A stretch of 49,314 bases of DNA from Andeanibacterium sp035497315 (GTDB lineage Bacteria; Pseudomonadota; Alphaproteobacteria; Sphingomonadales; Sphingomonadaceae), in NCBI GenBank assembly GCA_035497315.1, contig DATJDU010000077.1, positions 1-49,314 of the forward strand, in the 5' to 3' direction. The notes beneath the pieces are model-generated. The model saw only the letters and a program-made list of their open reading frames with translations. It was not told where the DNA came from and ran no database searches. Position 1 is the first letter of the stretch; each line of letters starts with the position of its first letter. This document shows positions 24,111 through 32,391 of the stretch, piece by piece. A program made the position numbers and the translations under genes.

Positions 24111-25874
24111 ATGAACGACCTGGGCAAGCAGTATTTTCGATCTGTTCAACCGGCCGAGCCGCCGCAGGAACTGGGCCGCACCGTCCCTCCCGCGCAGCCC
24201 GGCCAGGCAATGCCCCAGGCTGCTGCCCCGCAGGGCGCGCCTCAGCGCGTGGCCGTATCGGTCAGCGAGAATGCCAGCCAGCCCATCGGCGTGGTGCTGG
24301 AAATCGCCGGTTCGAGCTCGCAGATCGCGCTGGACCTTGAGCGGCTGAACGAATGCGCGGAGGACGCTGATGCCTCCATCGCCTTGGCGGGTCAGGTAGG
24401 CAGCCAGATCAAGATTCGCGTTTCCGGTGGCTGGTTGCTGGCCAGCGTGCGCAACCAGCGGCAGGACCGGCGCGGCGGAACCGCGAGCATCGTGGCCAAT
24501 ATCGACTTTCTGGGCGAAGGCGAGGAAGAGCGGCTGACCGGGCGCATCCACGGCTTCCGCCGCGGCGTGACGCGCTATCCCATCCCCGGGGCGTTGATCT
24601 ATCCCGCCACCAACGCCGATTTGCGACAGATCTATGCATCTGACGGACGCTCCGCGATCCAGGTCGGCACTGTCTATCCCACCAGCGATATCCGCGCGGG
24701 GATTTACGTCGACGCGATGCTGGGCAAGCATTTCGCCCTGCTGGGCTCCACCGGTACCGGCAAGTCGACCAGCGCGGCCCTGATCCTGCATCGCATCTGC
24801 GAGGCGGCGCCGCAGGGCCACATCGTGATGGTGGACCCGCACGGAGAATATTCCGCCGCGTTCCGCGCCACTGGCGTGATCTACGACGTTTCGAACCTGC
24901 AGATGCCCTATTGGCTGATGAATTTCGAAGAACATTGCGAAGTGTTCCTGAAATCCACGGGCAATGCCTTCCAGGAAGATGCAGATATTCTCGCCAAATG
25001 CCTGCTGGAGGCGCGCAGCAAGAATCGCCTGGCCGAAACGATGGGCAAGATCACGGTGGATTCGCCGATCCCCTATCTCCTCTCGGACCTGACCAACATC
25101 ATCCAGAACGAGATGGGCAAGCTCGACAAGGCAACCTCGTCAGCGCCCTATATGCGGATCAAGACCAAGATCGACGAACTCAAGAACGATCCGCGCTATC
25201 AGTTCATGTTCTCCGGCATGCTGGTGGGCGATACGATGGCGGAATTCATCGCCAAGATTTTCCGCATGCCGCCCTCTGGCCGGCCGATCTCCATCATCGA
25301 CGTGTCGGGCGTGCCTTCGGATATCACCTCAACCGTGGTGGCGGTGCTTTCGCGGCTCGTGTTCGATTTCGCGATCTGGGGCCGCGAGGAAAAGCAGCGC
25401 CCGATCCTGCTGGTATGCGAAGAAGCGCATCGCTACGTGCCCAATGAGAAGAATGCCGACGGTTCTTCAGTGGGGCGCATCCTTTCCCGTATCGCCAAGG
25501 AAGGCCGCAAATACGGGGTCTCTCTGGGCCTCATCACGCAGCGACCGTCGGACCTTGCGGAAGGCGTGCTTTCCCAATGCGGTACGATCATCTCCATGCG
25601 TCTCAACAATGATCGCGACCAGGCCTTCGTGAAGGCGGCCATGCCCGAAGGCGCGCGTGGGTTCCTCGATTCGATCCCGGCGCTGCGTAACCGCGAATGC
25701 ATCATCGTGGGCGAGGGCGTGGCGATCCCGATCCGCGTTTCCTTCGACAATCTTGAGGAATCCAAGCGTCCTGCTTCGGAAGATCCCAGCTTCGTCGATC
25801 TGTGGCGCCAGTCCGGCGGCGAAGAGGACATGGTGCAGCGCGTCGTTCAGCGCTGGCGCAGTCAGGGGCGGTGA
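24111..25874 (+). CDS. HerA-like DUF87 P-loop ATPase
   Basis: A 587-residue hexameric-type ATPase of the HerA/FtsK superfamily. An N-terminal barrel-like region spans about 50-200. Walker A GSTGTGKST is near residue 211 and Walker B ILLVCEEAH near 432. EGRKYGVSLGLITQRPSDLAE (arginine and sensor region) follows, and ISMRLNNDRDQAFV is typical of HerA. Archaeal HerA pairs with the NurA nuclease in end resection, but no nuclease gene adjoins here. ATG 24111 has GGGGG five bases upstream; the longer TTG start at 24078 is unnecessary. The opening is Pro/Gln/Ala-rich and may be flexible. Confidence 0.85.
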   Translation: MNDLGKQYFRSVQPAEPPQELGRTVPPAQPGQAMPQAAAPQGAPQRVAVSVSENASQPIGVVLEIAGSSSQIALDLERLNECAEDADASIALAGQVGSQIKIRVSGGWLLASVRNQRQDRRGGTASIVANIDFLGEGEEERLTGRIHGFRRGVTRYPIPGALIYPATNADLRQIYASDGRSAIQVGTVYPTSDIRAGIYVDAMLGKHFALLGSTGTGKSTSAALILHRICEAAPQGHIVMVDPHGEYSAAFRATGVIYDVSNLQMPYWLMNFEEHCEVFLKSTGNAFQEDADILAKCLLEARSKNRLAETMGKITVDSPIPYLLSDLTNIIQNEMGKLDKATSSAPYMRIKTKIDELKNDPRYQFMFSGMLVGDTMAEFIAKIFRMPPSGRPISIIDVSGVPSDITSTVVAVLSRLVFDFAIWGREEKQRPILLVCEEAHRYVPNEKNADGSSVGRILSRIAKEGRKYGVSLGLITQRPSDLAEGVLSQCGTIISMRLNNDRDQAFVKAAMPEGARGFLDSIPALRNRECIIVGEGVAIPIRVSFDNLEESKRPASEDPSFVDLWRQSGGEEDMVQRVVQRWRSQGR

Positions 25875-25903
25875 ATTCCATCCCGCCCCTGCTTCGAGAT
25901 ATT

Positions 25904-25990
25904 TCGTCGTTGCGAGCATAGCGAAGCAAACCAGGGCGAAACGCGTTGGGCCCTGGATTGCTTCGGACCCACGGTCCGCGCAATGATGAG
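25904..25990. repeat. interspersed palindromic repeat
   Basis: TCGTCGTTGCGAGCATAGCG at the left and CGCAATGATGAG at the right, with GAAGCAAACCAGG and CCTGGATTGCTTCGG between, form an imperfect 87-bp inverted repeat. It resembles the dispersed TCGTCATTGCGAGC-type repeat I recall from alphaproteobacterial genomes. It lies between the convergent HerA-like and MATE genes. Confidence 0.6.
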
Positions 25991-26035
25991 GAACTGCGGC
26001 GGTTGTCTTCGGCCTGCTCTAAAAAGGCAAATCCA

Positions 26036-27580
26036 TCACACCGAAGGCTTGAAGCGACCGGCGGGTTCGCCGCTGGCCTGTGCCTGCTCCACCGCTTCCT
26101 CCTCATCCTCGCCCCTGGCGACCTCGCGCCATGAGGAATAGTGGTAGAACCACCAGCCAAGCACCAGCCCGGCAAAGGCGCCGACCGGGAAGCTGAACCA
26201 GATCGCATCGGCGCCCAGCCAGTCATAGGTCAGCCAGTAGAAACCCAGTCGCACCGGATAGAGCGCGACGGCGATGATGATCAGCGGCACCATCACTGCG
26301 CCGCCCGCGCGCATGGTGGCGGAATAGACCATGGTTACGCCGAAGAAGATGAAGTTCCAGCTGGCCAGCAACTGGATATGCCGGCCCAGCGGCACGGCCG
26401 GGCTGTCGGGCCCCAGGAACAGGCCCAGCGCCGGACGGTCGAGCAGCAGCAGAATGATCGTGAGGATGCCGGTCATCACGAAATTCACGATCACGCCTGC
26501 GCGGGTGACATGGTCCAGCCGATCCCACTTGCGCGCGCCGATGAACTGCGCGGCCATCGCGCTCACTGCGCCGCCGATGGCCATGGCAGGCATCTGGATA
26601 TAGGTGAACAGCTGCATCGCCGCGCCATAGGCGGCGGTCATCAGCAGCCCTTCGCGGTTGACCAGCCCCACCACGATGATGCCTGCCGCGCTCATCACCA
26701 GCATTTGCGCGCCCATCGGCATGCCCTTGGTGATGATGAAGCCCAGTTCGTCACGCCGGGGACGCAGATAGGCGATTTCGCTGCCGCGCAGGCGCAGCGG
26801 CAGATCCTTGGCATAGACATAGACGATCATGCCCAGGAAGGAGATGAAGCTGGCCAGCATGGTGGCGAGGGCGGACCCTGCGATACCCAGCGGAGGAATC
26901 GGTCCGAAACCGGCGATAAGCAGCGGATTGAATACCGCATCGATCGCCACGGTTACTCCCATGAAGATCAACGGCGTGCGTGAATCCCCGGTGCCGCGCA
27001 GCCCCATGGTGAGGATGATGGAGACCATCATGAACGGCATGGAGAGGAAAATGATCCGCAGGTAAGTGAGCGCCAGCGGATAGGCGCCTGCCGGCGTCTT
27101 CAGCAGGCTCAGCAGTCCGGGCGCGACATACCAGCCCAGCGCGGCGATGGCGATCATCAGCAGGCTGCAGAAGCCGACGGCAGTGCCGAAGGTCCGCCTT
27201 GCGCCGTCCACGTCCCGGGCGCCGAAGCGCTGGCCGATCTTCACCGTGCCCGCCATGCCGAAGCCGAAGGCGGCGCTGGAAACCAGGAACATCACGATAT
27301 TGGCATTGGCGGTGGCAGCCAGCGCCTCTTCCCCGATCAGCCGCCCGACCCAGATCGAATTGACCGTGCCCGACAGCGACTGGAGCACATTGGCCATCAA
27401 TGTGGGGATGCTGAACATGATCAGCGTGCGCAGGATCGGGCCCTGCGTGAGGTCGCCGCGCATCTTTCCGCCCGGCCCACCCCTGGGGGGACCGGATTGC
27501 GCTGCATGGCCGCCCTGGGGCGAACCGGTTTCCGTCATTGCGCCGCCTTGGGGCAGCCCGGATTCTGAAGCTCCGCTCAT
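26036..27580 (-). CDS. MATE family multidrug/cation efflux transporter
   Basis: A 514-residue inner-membrane exporter driven by Na+ or H+ antiport. Twelve helices in two bundles run from about residue 45 to 490. Typical stretches include IPTLMANVLQSLSGTVNSIWVGRLIG, AVFNPLLIAGFGPIPPLGIAGSALAT and GGAVSAMAAQFIGARKWDR. The first 40 residues are unlike the family and consist of 11-residue repeats ending PQGG or PRGG. The C-terminal tail is acidic (GEDEEEAVEQAQ). ATG 27580 overlaps the queE stop by 4 nt; an inner start near codon 40 (MRGDLTQGP) is a plausible alternative. Confidence 0.92.
   Translation of the reverse strand: MSGASESGLPQGGAMTETGSPQGGHAAQSGPPRGGPGGKMRGDLTQGPILRTLIMFSIPTLMANVLQSLSGTVNSIWVGRLIGEEALAATANANIVMFLVSSAAFGFGMAGTVKIGQRFGARDVDGARRTFGTAVGFCSLLMIAIAALGWYVAPGLLSLLKTPAGAYPLALTYLRIIFLSMPFMMVSIILTMGLRGTGDSRTPLIFMGVTVAIDAVFNPLLIAGFGPIPPLGIAGSALATMLASFISFLGMIVYVYAKDLPLRLRGSEIAYLRPRRDELGFIITKGMPMGAQMLVMSAAGIIVVGLVNREGLLMTAAYGAAMQLFTYIQMPAMAIGGAVSAMAAQFIGARKWDRLDHVTRAGVIVNFVMTGILTIILLLLDRPALGLFLGPDSPAVPLGRHIQLLASWNFIFFGVTMVYSATMRAGGAVMVPLIIIAVALYPVRLGFYWLTYDWLGADAIWFSFPVGAFAGLVLGWWFYHYSSWREVARGEDEEEAVEQAQASGEPAGRFKPSV
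27476..27574 (-). repeat. 33-bp tandem repeat, three units, in the MATE 5' end
   Basis: Three 33-bp units encode GASESGLPQGG, AMTETGSPQGG and HAAQSGPPRGG. The shared core is a CCGG followed by CCCCA and GG(C/T)GG. It makes the unusual N-terminal extension of the transporter. Confidence 0.65.
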
Positions 27581-28311
27581 GTGCCCCTACTGTCTCCAAA
27601 AAGCTGGATGTGCAACCTTTTGGACAGAGTCAAAGACTCGCCGATGCAGATATCCGCCAGCCAGGCCTCACGGGCTTCCAGCGTCTGCTGGTCGGTGCCT
27701 TCGCCCATCAGCATGATGCGATCGCGTGGAATTGCGTGGAGTTCCGCCAGCGCCAGCACTTCGGCCACGTCTTCCACACTGGCGACCACGAATTTGAAGG
27801 TGGCCCTGGGCTCTGCCACCCAGGCAGCAAGGCGTTCGGGGATAAGCGCGAGTTCTGCCGGATTGCCGCTGTGCGACAGCTTGGGGCTGACATTGTATTG
27901 CGCCACGAATCGGGCGAGCGCCTCGGTGGGCTTCACCGTGCCGTTGGTCTCGATCTCTACGATGGTGTCTGGCAGATGCTCCAGCATCCGGGCGAGGGCA
28001 GGGGCCTGCAGCAGCGGCTCGCCCCCGGTGATCACCAGCCGTTTCATCCCCAATGCAGCGATGCGGGCAGCCACATCTTCCTCGGGCAGGGTCAGCTGGT
28101 TTTCCGCGCGATCATAGGCGATTCCATCGCGGTGCGGGCGGTTATCGCCGGTGAAGCGCCAGGTATAGGCCGTGTCGCACCACACACAGGCAAGATTGCA
28201 GCGCGAGAGGCGCACGAAGGCGCAGGGCTTGCCCATGGAGGGGCCTTCGCCCTGGATCGAGGCGAAGATCTCCGGCTCGCCGGGCGTGGTGGTGGCGAGG
28301 GTCAGGGGCAT
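27577..28311 (-). CDS. queE: 7-carboxy-7-deazaguanine synthase
   Basis: Radical SAM enzyme that forms 7-carboxy-7-deazaguanine in queuosine biosynthesis. The 244-residue product has GEGPSMG (21-27) and the cluster motif CNLACVWC (Cys38, Cys42, Cys45), then TAYTWRF and ITGGEPLLQ. These are QueE signatures, with a standard CxxxCxxC spacing. ATG 28311 is selected by homology and by GGAGG (28319-28323) seven bases upstream, which belongs to a palindromic repeat. No other que gene is nearby. Overlap with the MATE gene makes a two-gene transcript. Confidence 0.95.
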   Translation of the reverse strand: MPLTLATTTPGEPEIFASIQGEGPSMGKPCAFVRLSRCNLACVWCDTAYTWRFTGDNRPHRDGIAYDRAENQLTLPEEDVAARIAALGMKRLVITGGEPLLQAPALARMLEHLPDTIVEIETNGTVKPTEALARFVAQYNVSPKLSHSGNPAELALIPERLAAWVAEPRATFKFVVASVEDVAEVLALAELHAIPRDRIMLMGEGTDQQTLEAREAWLADICIGESLTLSKRLHIQLFGDSRGT

Positions 28312-28315
28312 CCTA

Positions 28316-28460
28316 GATCCTCCCCGAAACGGGGACGGGGACCATGCGAAGCATGGTGGAGGGGCAGTTGCCCTGCCATGCAATCTCAGCGGTTCCGCGC
28401 GCCCGCGCGTGCCCCTCCACCGGCCGGTGGCCGGTCCCCCTCCCCGTGCCGGAGAGGATC
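28316..28460. repeat. gene-less relative of the DUF559 element
   Basis: A 145-bp unit with near-identical outer ends: GATCCTCCCCG (28316-28326) and CGGAGAGGATC (28450-28460), 10 of 11 matching when inverted. The inner ends GGAGGGGC (28358-28365) and GCCCCTCC (28411-28418) are the same as in the element at 8579-9062. The space between them is 45 nt, with no gene, against 360 nt there. Each half folds into hairpins (ACCATGC-GAA-GCATGGT on the left). It fills the gap between valS and queE and provides the queE ribosome site. Confidence 0.75.
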
Positions 28461-28473
28461 GGAAACGCCAGCC

Positions 28474-31158
28474 TCACCCCAACCGTTCCAGTGCCGCCGC
28501 CAGCCGCTCTGCCTCGGCAGCGTGGTGGGCGTGGTCGGCGCGGGCCTTCTCGACGGCTTCGGGCTTGGCCTTCTCGACAAAGGCGGGATTGTTCAGCCGC
28601 CCTTCGAGCGATTTGGCTTCCTTGCGCGAAGCCTCCAGCGCCTTGGTCAGGCGGGCCTTCTCGGCCTCGATGTCGATGATGCCTTCCAGCGGGATGACGA
28701 AGCTGTCGCCCCCTGCGCCGATCTGCATGGCCGCGCCCGCCGGAGCGGGTGCGAAGTGGATGGCGGAGAGACGGACGAGCCGTTCGATCGCCGCCACATT
28801 GGCTTCGATCACGCCCTTGCCGAGCGGGCTGGGCGCTTCGAGATAGGCCTCCAGCTTGGCGCCCGGCGCAATGCCCAGCTCGTTCTTGGCGGTGCGGATG
28901 TTGGAGGTGAGCGCGATCAGCCATTCCACTTCAGCCTTGGCCGCCGGATCGACCGCGGCGCCCGGTTCCGGCCATCTCGCCACGATCAGCTCATCGGGCC
29001 GGGCGCCTTGGGCATTCCACAGCTCTTCGGTGATGAAGGGCATAAAGGGATGCAGCATCACCAGAATCTGGTCGAGCACCCAGCCGGCGACGGCCTTGGT
29101 TTCCTCGTCGAAATTGCCCTTGATGAGTTCGATGTACCAGTCGCAGAAAGTATCCCACACGAAGTGGTAGATGGCATTGGCCGCCGCGTCGAAGCGGAGT
29201 TCGGCCATGGCCTTGTCCAGCTCGGCCACGGTTTCCACGACTTCGCCGATGATCCATTTGTTGACCGCACTGGTAGCGGCAGGAGCCTCGATGGAGGCGG
29301 AGGCGCCGATGCCGTTTGACTGGCAGAAGCGCGTAGCGTTCCACAGCTTGGTGGCGAAGTTGCGATATCCTTCGACCCGCTTCTCATCCATCTTGATGTC
29401 GCGGCCCTGGCTTTCCATCGCCGCCATGAAGAAGCGCAGCGCATCCGCGCCATATTTGTCGATCAGGCCCAGCGGATCGACCACATTGCCCTTGGACTTG
29501 GACATCTTCGCCCCGTCCGGCGCGCGGACGAGGCCATGAAGGTAGAGCCGCTTCCACGGAACTTCCTTCATGAAATGGATGCCCTGCATCGCCATGCGCG
29601 CATCCCAGAAGAACAATATGTCGAAGCCGGAAATCAGCAGATCGTTGGGATAATGCTTGGCCAGCAGCTCGGTCTCGTCCGGCCAGCCCAGCGTGGCGAA
29701 GGGCCACAGGGCGGAGGAGAACCAGGTGTCGAGAACGTCGGAATCGCGGGTCAGCAGCTTGTTGCCTGCCTGTGCCTGCGCCTCTTCCTCCGTCTCGGCC
29801 ACGAAGACATTGCCATCTTCGTCATACCAGGCCGGAATCCGGTGGCCCCACCACAGCTGGCGGGAAACGCACCAGGGCTGGATGTTCTCCATCCAGTTGA
29901 AATAGGTCTTTTCCCAGCTCTTGGGCACGATCTCGATGGCGCCGCTCCGCACCGCTTCCATCGCGGGCTGGGCGAGCGTTGCCGCATCGACATACCACTG
30001 ATCGGTCAGCCAGGGTTCGATCACCACGCCGCCGCGATCGCCGAAGGGCGTCTGGATCGTGCGCGGTTCGGCATCGTGCAGAACCTCGTTGCCTTCCTTG
30101 TCCTTCGTCACATGCGGGATGAGGAAGCCGAGTTCCTTCATCCGCTCGACCACCAGCGCACGCGCATCGAAACGGTCCAGCCCGAGGAATTCTTCCGGCA
30201 CCAGTCCGTCCGAGGTCTGCACCACGCAGGCATTCTCATCGAGCATGTTGAGCATGTCGCCAGCTGCGATCCCGGCGCGCTTGCCCACTTCGAAGTCGTT
30301 GAAATCATGCCCCGGCGTGATCTTCACCGCACCGCTGCCCAGTTCGGGGTCGGCATGTTCATCGGCCACGATGCGGAAGCGGCGGCCGGTGATCGGCTGG
30401 AGGATTTCCTTGCCGATGACCGACTTGTACCGATCATCCTCAGCATTCACGGCCACGGCCATATCGGCCAGCATCGTTTCGGGCCGGGTGGTGGCGACTT
30501 CGATATAGTCCTGCCCATTATCCAGCGTGACACCATCGGCCAGCGGATATTTGAAGTGCCAGAAGCCGCCCTGAACCTCGCGGGTTTCCACTTCGAGGTC
30601 GGAAATGGCGGTCTTCAGCTTGGGGTCCCAGTTCACCAGACGCTTGTCGCGATAGATCAGGCCCTGATTATACAGGTCCACGAACACCTTGAGCACCGCG
30701 CGGGTGAAGTGCGGGTCCATGGTGAACTGCTCGCGGCTCCAGTCCATGGAGCAGCCCAGGCGGCGCAGCTGGCCGGTAATAGCGCCGCCGCTTTCGGCCT
30801 TCCATTCCCACACCTTCTCCACGAATTGCTCGCGGGTGTAGTTGGTGCGCTTGTCTTGCCGGGATTCCATCTGGCGTTCGACCACCATCTGCGTGGCGAT
30901 GCCCGCATGGTCCATGCCCACCACCCACAGCGCATCCTTGCCGCGCAGCCGCTCGTACCGCACGACGACGTCCTGCAGCGTATTGTCCAGCGCGTGCCCG
31001 ATATGCAGGCTGCCGGTTACGTTAGGCGGCGGGTTCACGATGGTGAAGGGCTGGGCATCGGGCCGCTCGGGCCGGAACAGGCCGTTGCTCTCCCAATGGG
31101 AATACCACTTGGCCTCGATTGCGGCCGGGTCGAAAGTCTTGTCCAGAGTGTCGCTCAT
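28474..31158 (-). CDS. valS: valyl-tRNA synthetase
   Basis: Class I synthetase of 894 residues, the family's usual size. NPPPNVTGSLHIGHALDN carries the HIGH motif near residues 51-54. The connective editing domain contains TTRPETMLADMAVAV. KMSKSKGNVVDPLG is the KMSKS loop. A tRNA-binding anticodon domain and a C-terminal coiled coil (EKARLTKALEASRKEAKSLEGR) end it. The frame stays open upstream into mlaE on the other strand, but homologs begin at MSDTLDKTFD, so ATG 31158 is taken. The palindromic repeat 14 nt past the stop probably ends transcription. Confidence 0.97.
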   Translation of the reverse strand: MSDTLDKTFDPAAIEAKWYSHWESNGLFRPERPDAQPFTIVNPPPNVTGSLHIGHALDNTLQDVVVRYERLRGKDALWVVGMDHAGIATQMVVERQMESRQDKRTNYTREQFVEKVWEWKAESGGAITGQLRRLGCSMDWSREQFTMDPHFTRAVLKVFVDLYNQGLIYRDKRLVNWDPKLKTAISDLEVETREVQGGFWHFKYPLADGVTLDNGQDYIEVATTRPETMLADMAVAVNAEDDRYKSVIGKEILQPITGRRFRIVADEHADPELGSGAVKITPGHDFNDFEVGKRAGIAAGDMLNMLDENACVVQTSDGLVPEEFLGLDRFDARALVVERMKELGFLIPHVTKDKEGNEVLHDAEPRTIQTPFGDRGGVVIEPWLTDQWYVDAATLAQPAMEAVRSGAIEIVPKSWEKTYFNWMENIQPWCVSRQLWWGHRIPAWYDEDGNVFVAETEEEAQAQAGNKLLTRDSDVLDTWFSSALWPFATLGWPDETELLAKHYPNDLLISGFDILFFWDARMAMQGIHFMKEVPWKRLYLHGLVRAPDGAKMSKSKGNVVDPLGLIDKYGADALRFFMAAMESQGRDIKMDEKRVEGYRNFATKLWNATRFCQSNGIGASASIEAPAATSAVNKWIIGEVVETVAELDKAMAELRFDAAANAIYHFVWDTFCDWYIELIKGNFDEETKAVAGWVLDQILVMLHPFMPFITEELWNAQGARPDELIVARWPEPGAAVDPAAKAEVEWLIALTSNIRTAKNELGIAPGAKLEAYLEAPSPLGKGVIEANVAAIERLVRLSAIHFAPAPAGAAMQIGAGGDSFVIPLEGIIDIEAEKARLTKALEASRKEAKSLEGRLNNPAFVEKAKPEAVEKARADHAHHAAEAERLAAALERLG

Positions 31159-31278
31159 ACTGGCTTGGGCCTTTGCCAGCCGCGATTGTGCGGTGCAATG
31201 CCCAATGACCTGGCATGCGGCGTCGATCCGCCGGCTTAGCCTTGTCGCGGCCCCATTTTGCCCGCATAGCTCACCCGT

Positions 31279-32391
31279 ATGAGGGAATGGGCTGACTTCA
31301 CGGCTGAAACCGACGCCAGCGGCGGCACCCGGCTGGCGCTGACCGGCCCCTTGCTGATTTCCTCCATCGGCGTGCTCGATCGCAAGCTGCGCGACTGGCA
31401 GGAGCCGGTTGCGGAAATCGACCTGTCCGGTGCGGGGCTGGTGGATACGGTGGGCGCCTGGACCGTGTGGCGCTTCGCGCGTGACAGCGGCGCGAAAATC
31501 ACTGGCGCCAGCGAGGATGCCCGCCGCCTGATCGAGGCGGTGCAGGGCTCGCAGAACGATGCGGAGATTGAGCCGGAACGCCTGCCGCTGATTTCCCGCG
31601 TACCCGCTTCCATCGGCAACCACGTGTATAATGGGGGCGTTGGCGTGGTCCGCCTGCTGGGCTTCCTGGGGGCGATCCTCGTGGCCTTCGGTTCGCTGGT
31701 GATGCACCCCAGCCGGTTGCGCTTCGCTTCCATCACCCGCCAGCTCGAGCTGGTGGGGGTCTCGGCGCTGTTCATCATCGGCCTGATGAGTTTCCTGATC
31801 GGCATCGTCATTGCCCAGCAGGGCGCGGTACAGCTGCGTCAGTTCGGGGCGGAAATCTACACGGTGAACCTCACCGGGCGGCTGGCGATCCGCGAATTGG
31901 GCGTGCTGATGACCGCGATCATGGTCGCGGGCCGATCCGGCTCCGCCTTCGCGGCGCAGATCGGCACGATGAAGCTGACCGAGGAAGTCGATGCGATGCG
32001 CACTATCGGGGTTTCCCCGATGGAGGCGCTGATCCTGCCGCGCCTGATGGCGGCGGTGTTCATGATGCCGCTGCTGGGCTTCTATTCCGCCGGGCTCGCG
32101 ATCATCGGCGGCGCAGTGATTTCGGACCTCACGCTGGGTATTCCCTTCGGCACTTTCCTCAGCCGCATTCAGGAAGTGGTGCCGTTGCACGATATCTGGG
32201 TGTGTATGGTCAAGGCGCCGGTCTTCGGGCTGATCGTGGCGCTGGCGGGCTGCTATCAGGGCATGCAGGTACAGGGCAATTCCGAGCAGGTGGGCCTGCG
32301 CACCACCATGGCCGTGGTGCAGGGCATCTTCATGGTGATCGTGCTGGATGCCTTCTTCGCCGTATTCTTCACGGAAGTGGGCTGGGGATGA
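31279..32391 (+). CDS. mlaE: Mla/MCE lipid ABC transporter permease with N-terminal STAS domain
   Basis: Permease of the MlaFE-type phospholipid transporter, 370 residues. Residues 1-95 resemble a STAS domain (LTGPLLISSIGVLDRKL, EIDLSGAGLVDTVGAW), the fold that in E. coli is the separate protein MlaB. The MlaE domain (about 110-365) has the typical GLMSFLIGIVIAQQGAVQLRQFGAE, the EVDAMRTIGVSPMEALILPR loop and QVGLRTTMAVVQGIFMVI. This is thus a fused MlaB-MlaE. ATG 31279 begins 120 nt from divergent valS. Its stop overlaps the mlaF ATG (ATGA). Confidence 0.94.
   Translation: MREWADFTAETDASGGTRLALTGPLLISSIGVLDRKLRDWQEPVAEIDLSGAGLVDTVGAWTVWRFARDSGAKITGASEDARRLIEAVQGSQNDAEIEPERLPLISRVPASIGNHVYNGGVGVVRLLGFLGAILVAFGSLVMHPSRLRFASITRQLELVGVSALFIIGLMSFLIGIVIAQQGAVQLRQFGAEIYTVNLTGRLAIRELGVLMTAIMVAGRSGSAFAAQIGTMKLTEEVDAMRTIGVSPMEALILPRLMAAVFMMPLLGFYSAGLAIIGGAVISDLTLGIPFGTFLSRIQEVVPLHDIWVCMVKAPVFGLIVALAGCYQGMQVQGNSEQVGLRTTMAVVQGIFMVIVLDAFFAVFFTEVGWG

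Noticed and set aside
29536..31239. 567-residue ORF antisense to valS
   Set aside because: valS is complete on the other strand with all motifs; this frame is a shadow.
31159..32190. 344-residue N-terminal extension of valS
   Set aside because: It overlaps mlaE on the other strand, and homologous synthetases start at MSDTLDKTFD; the added part has no similarity.
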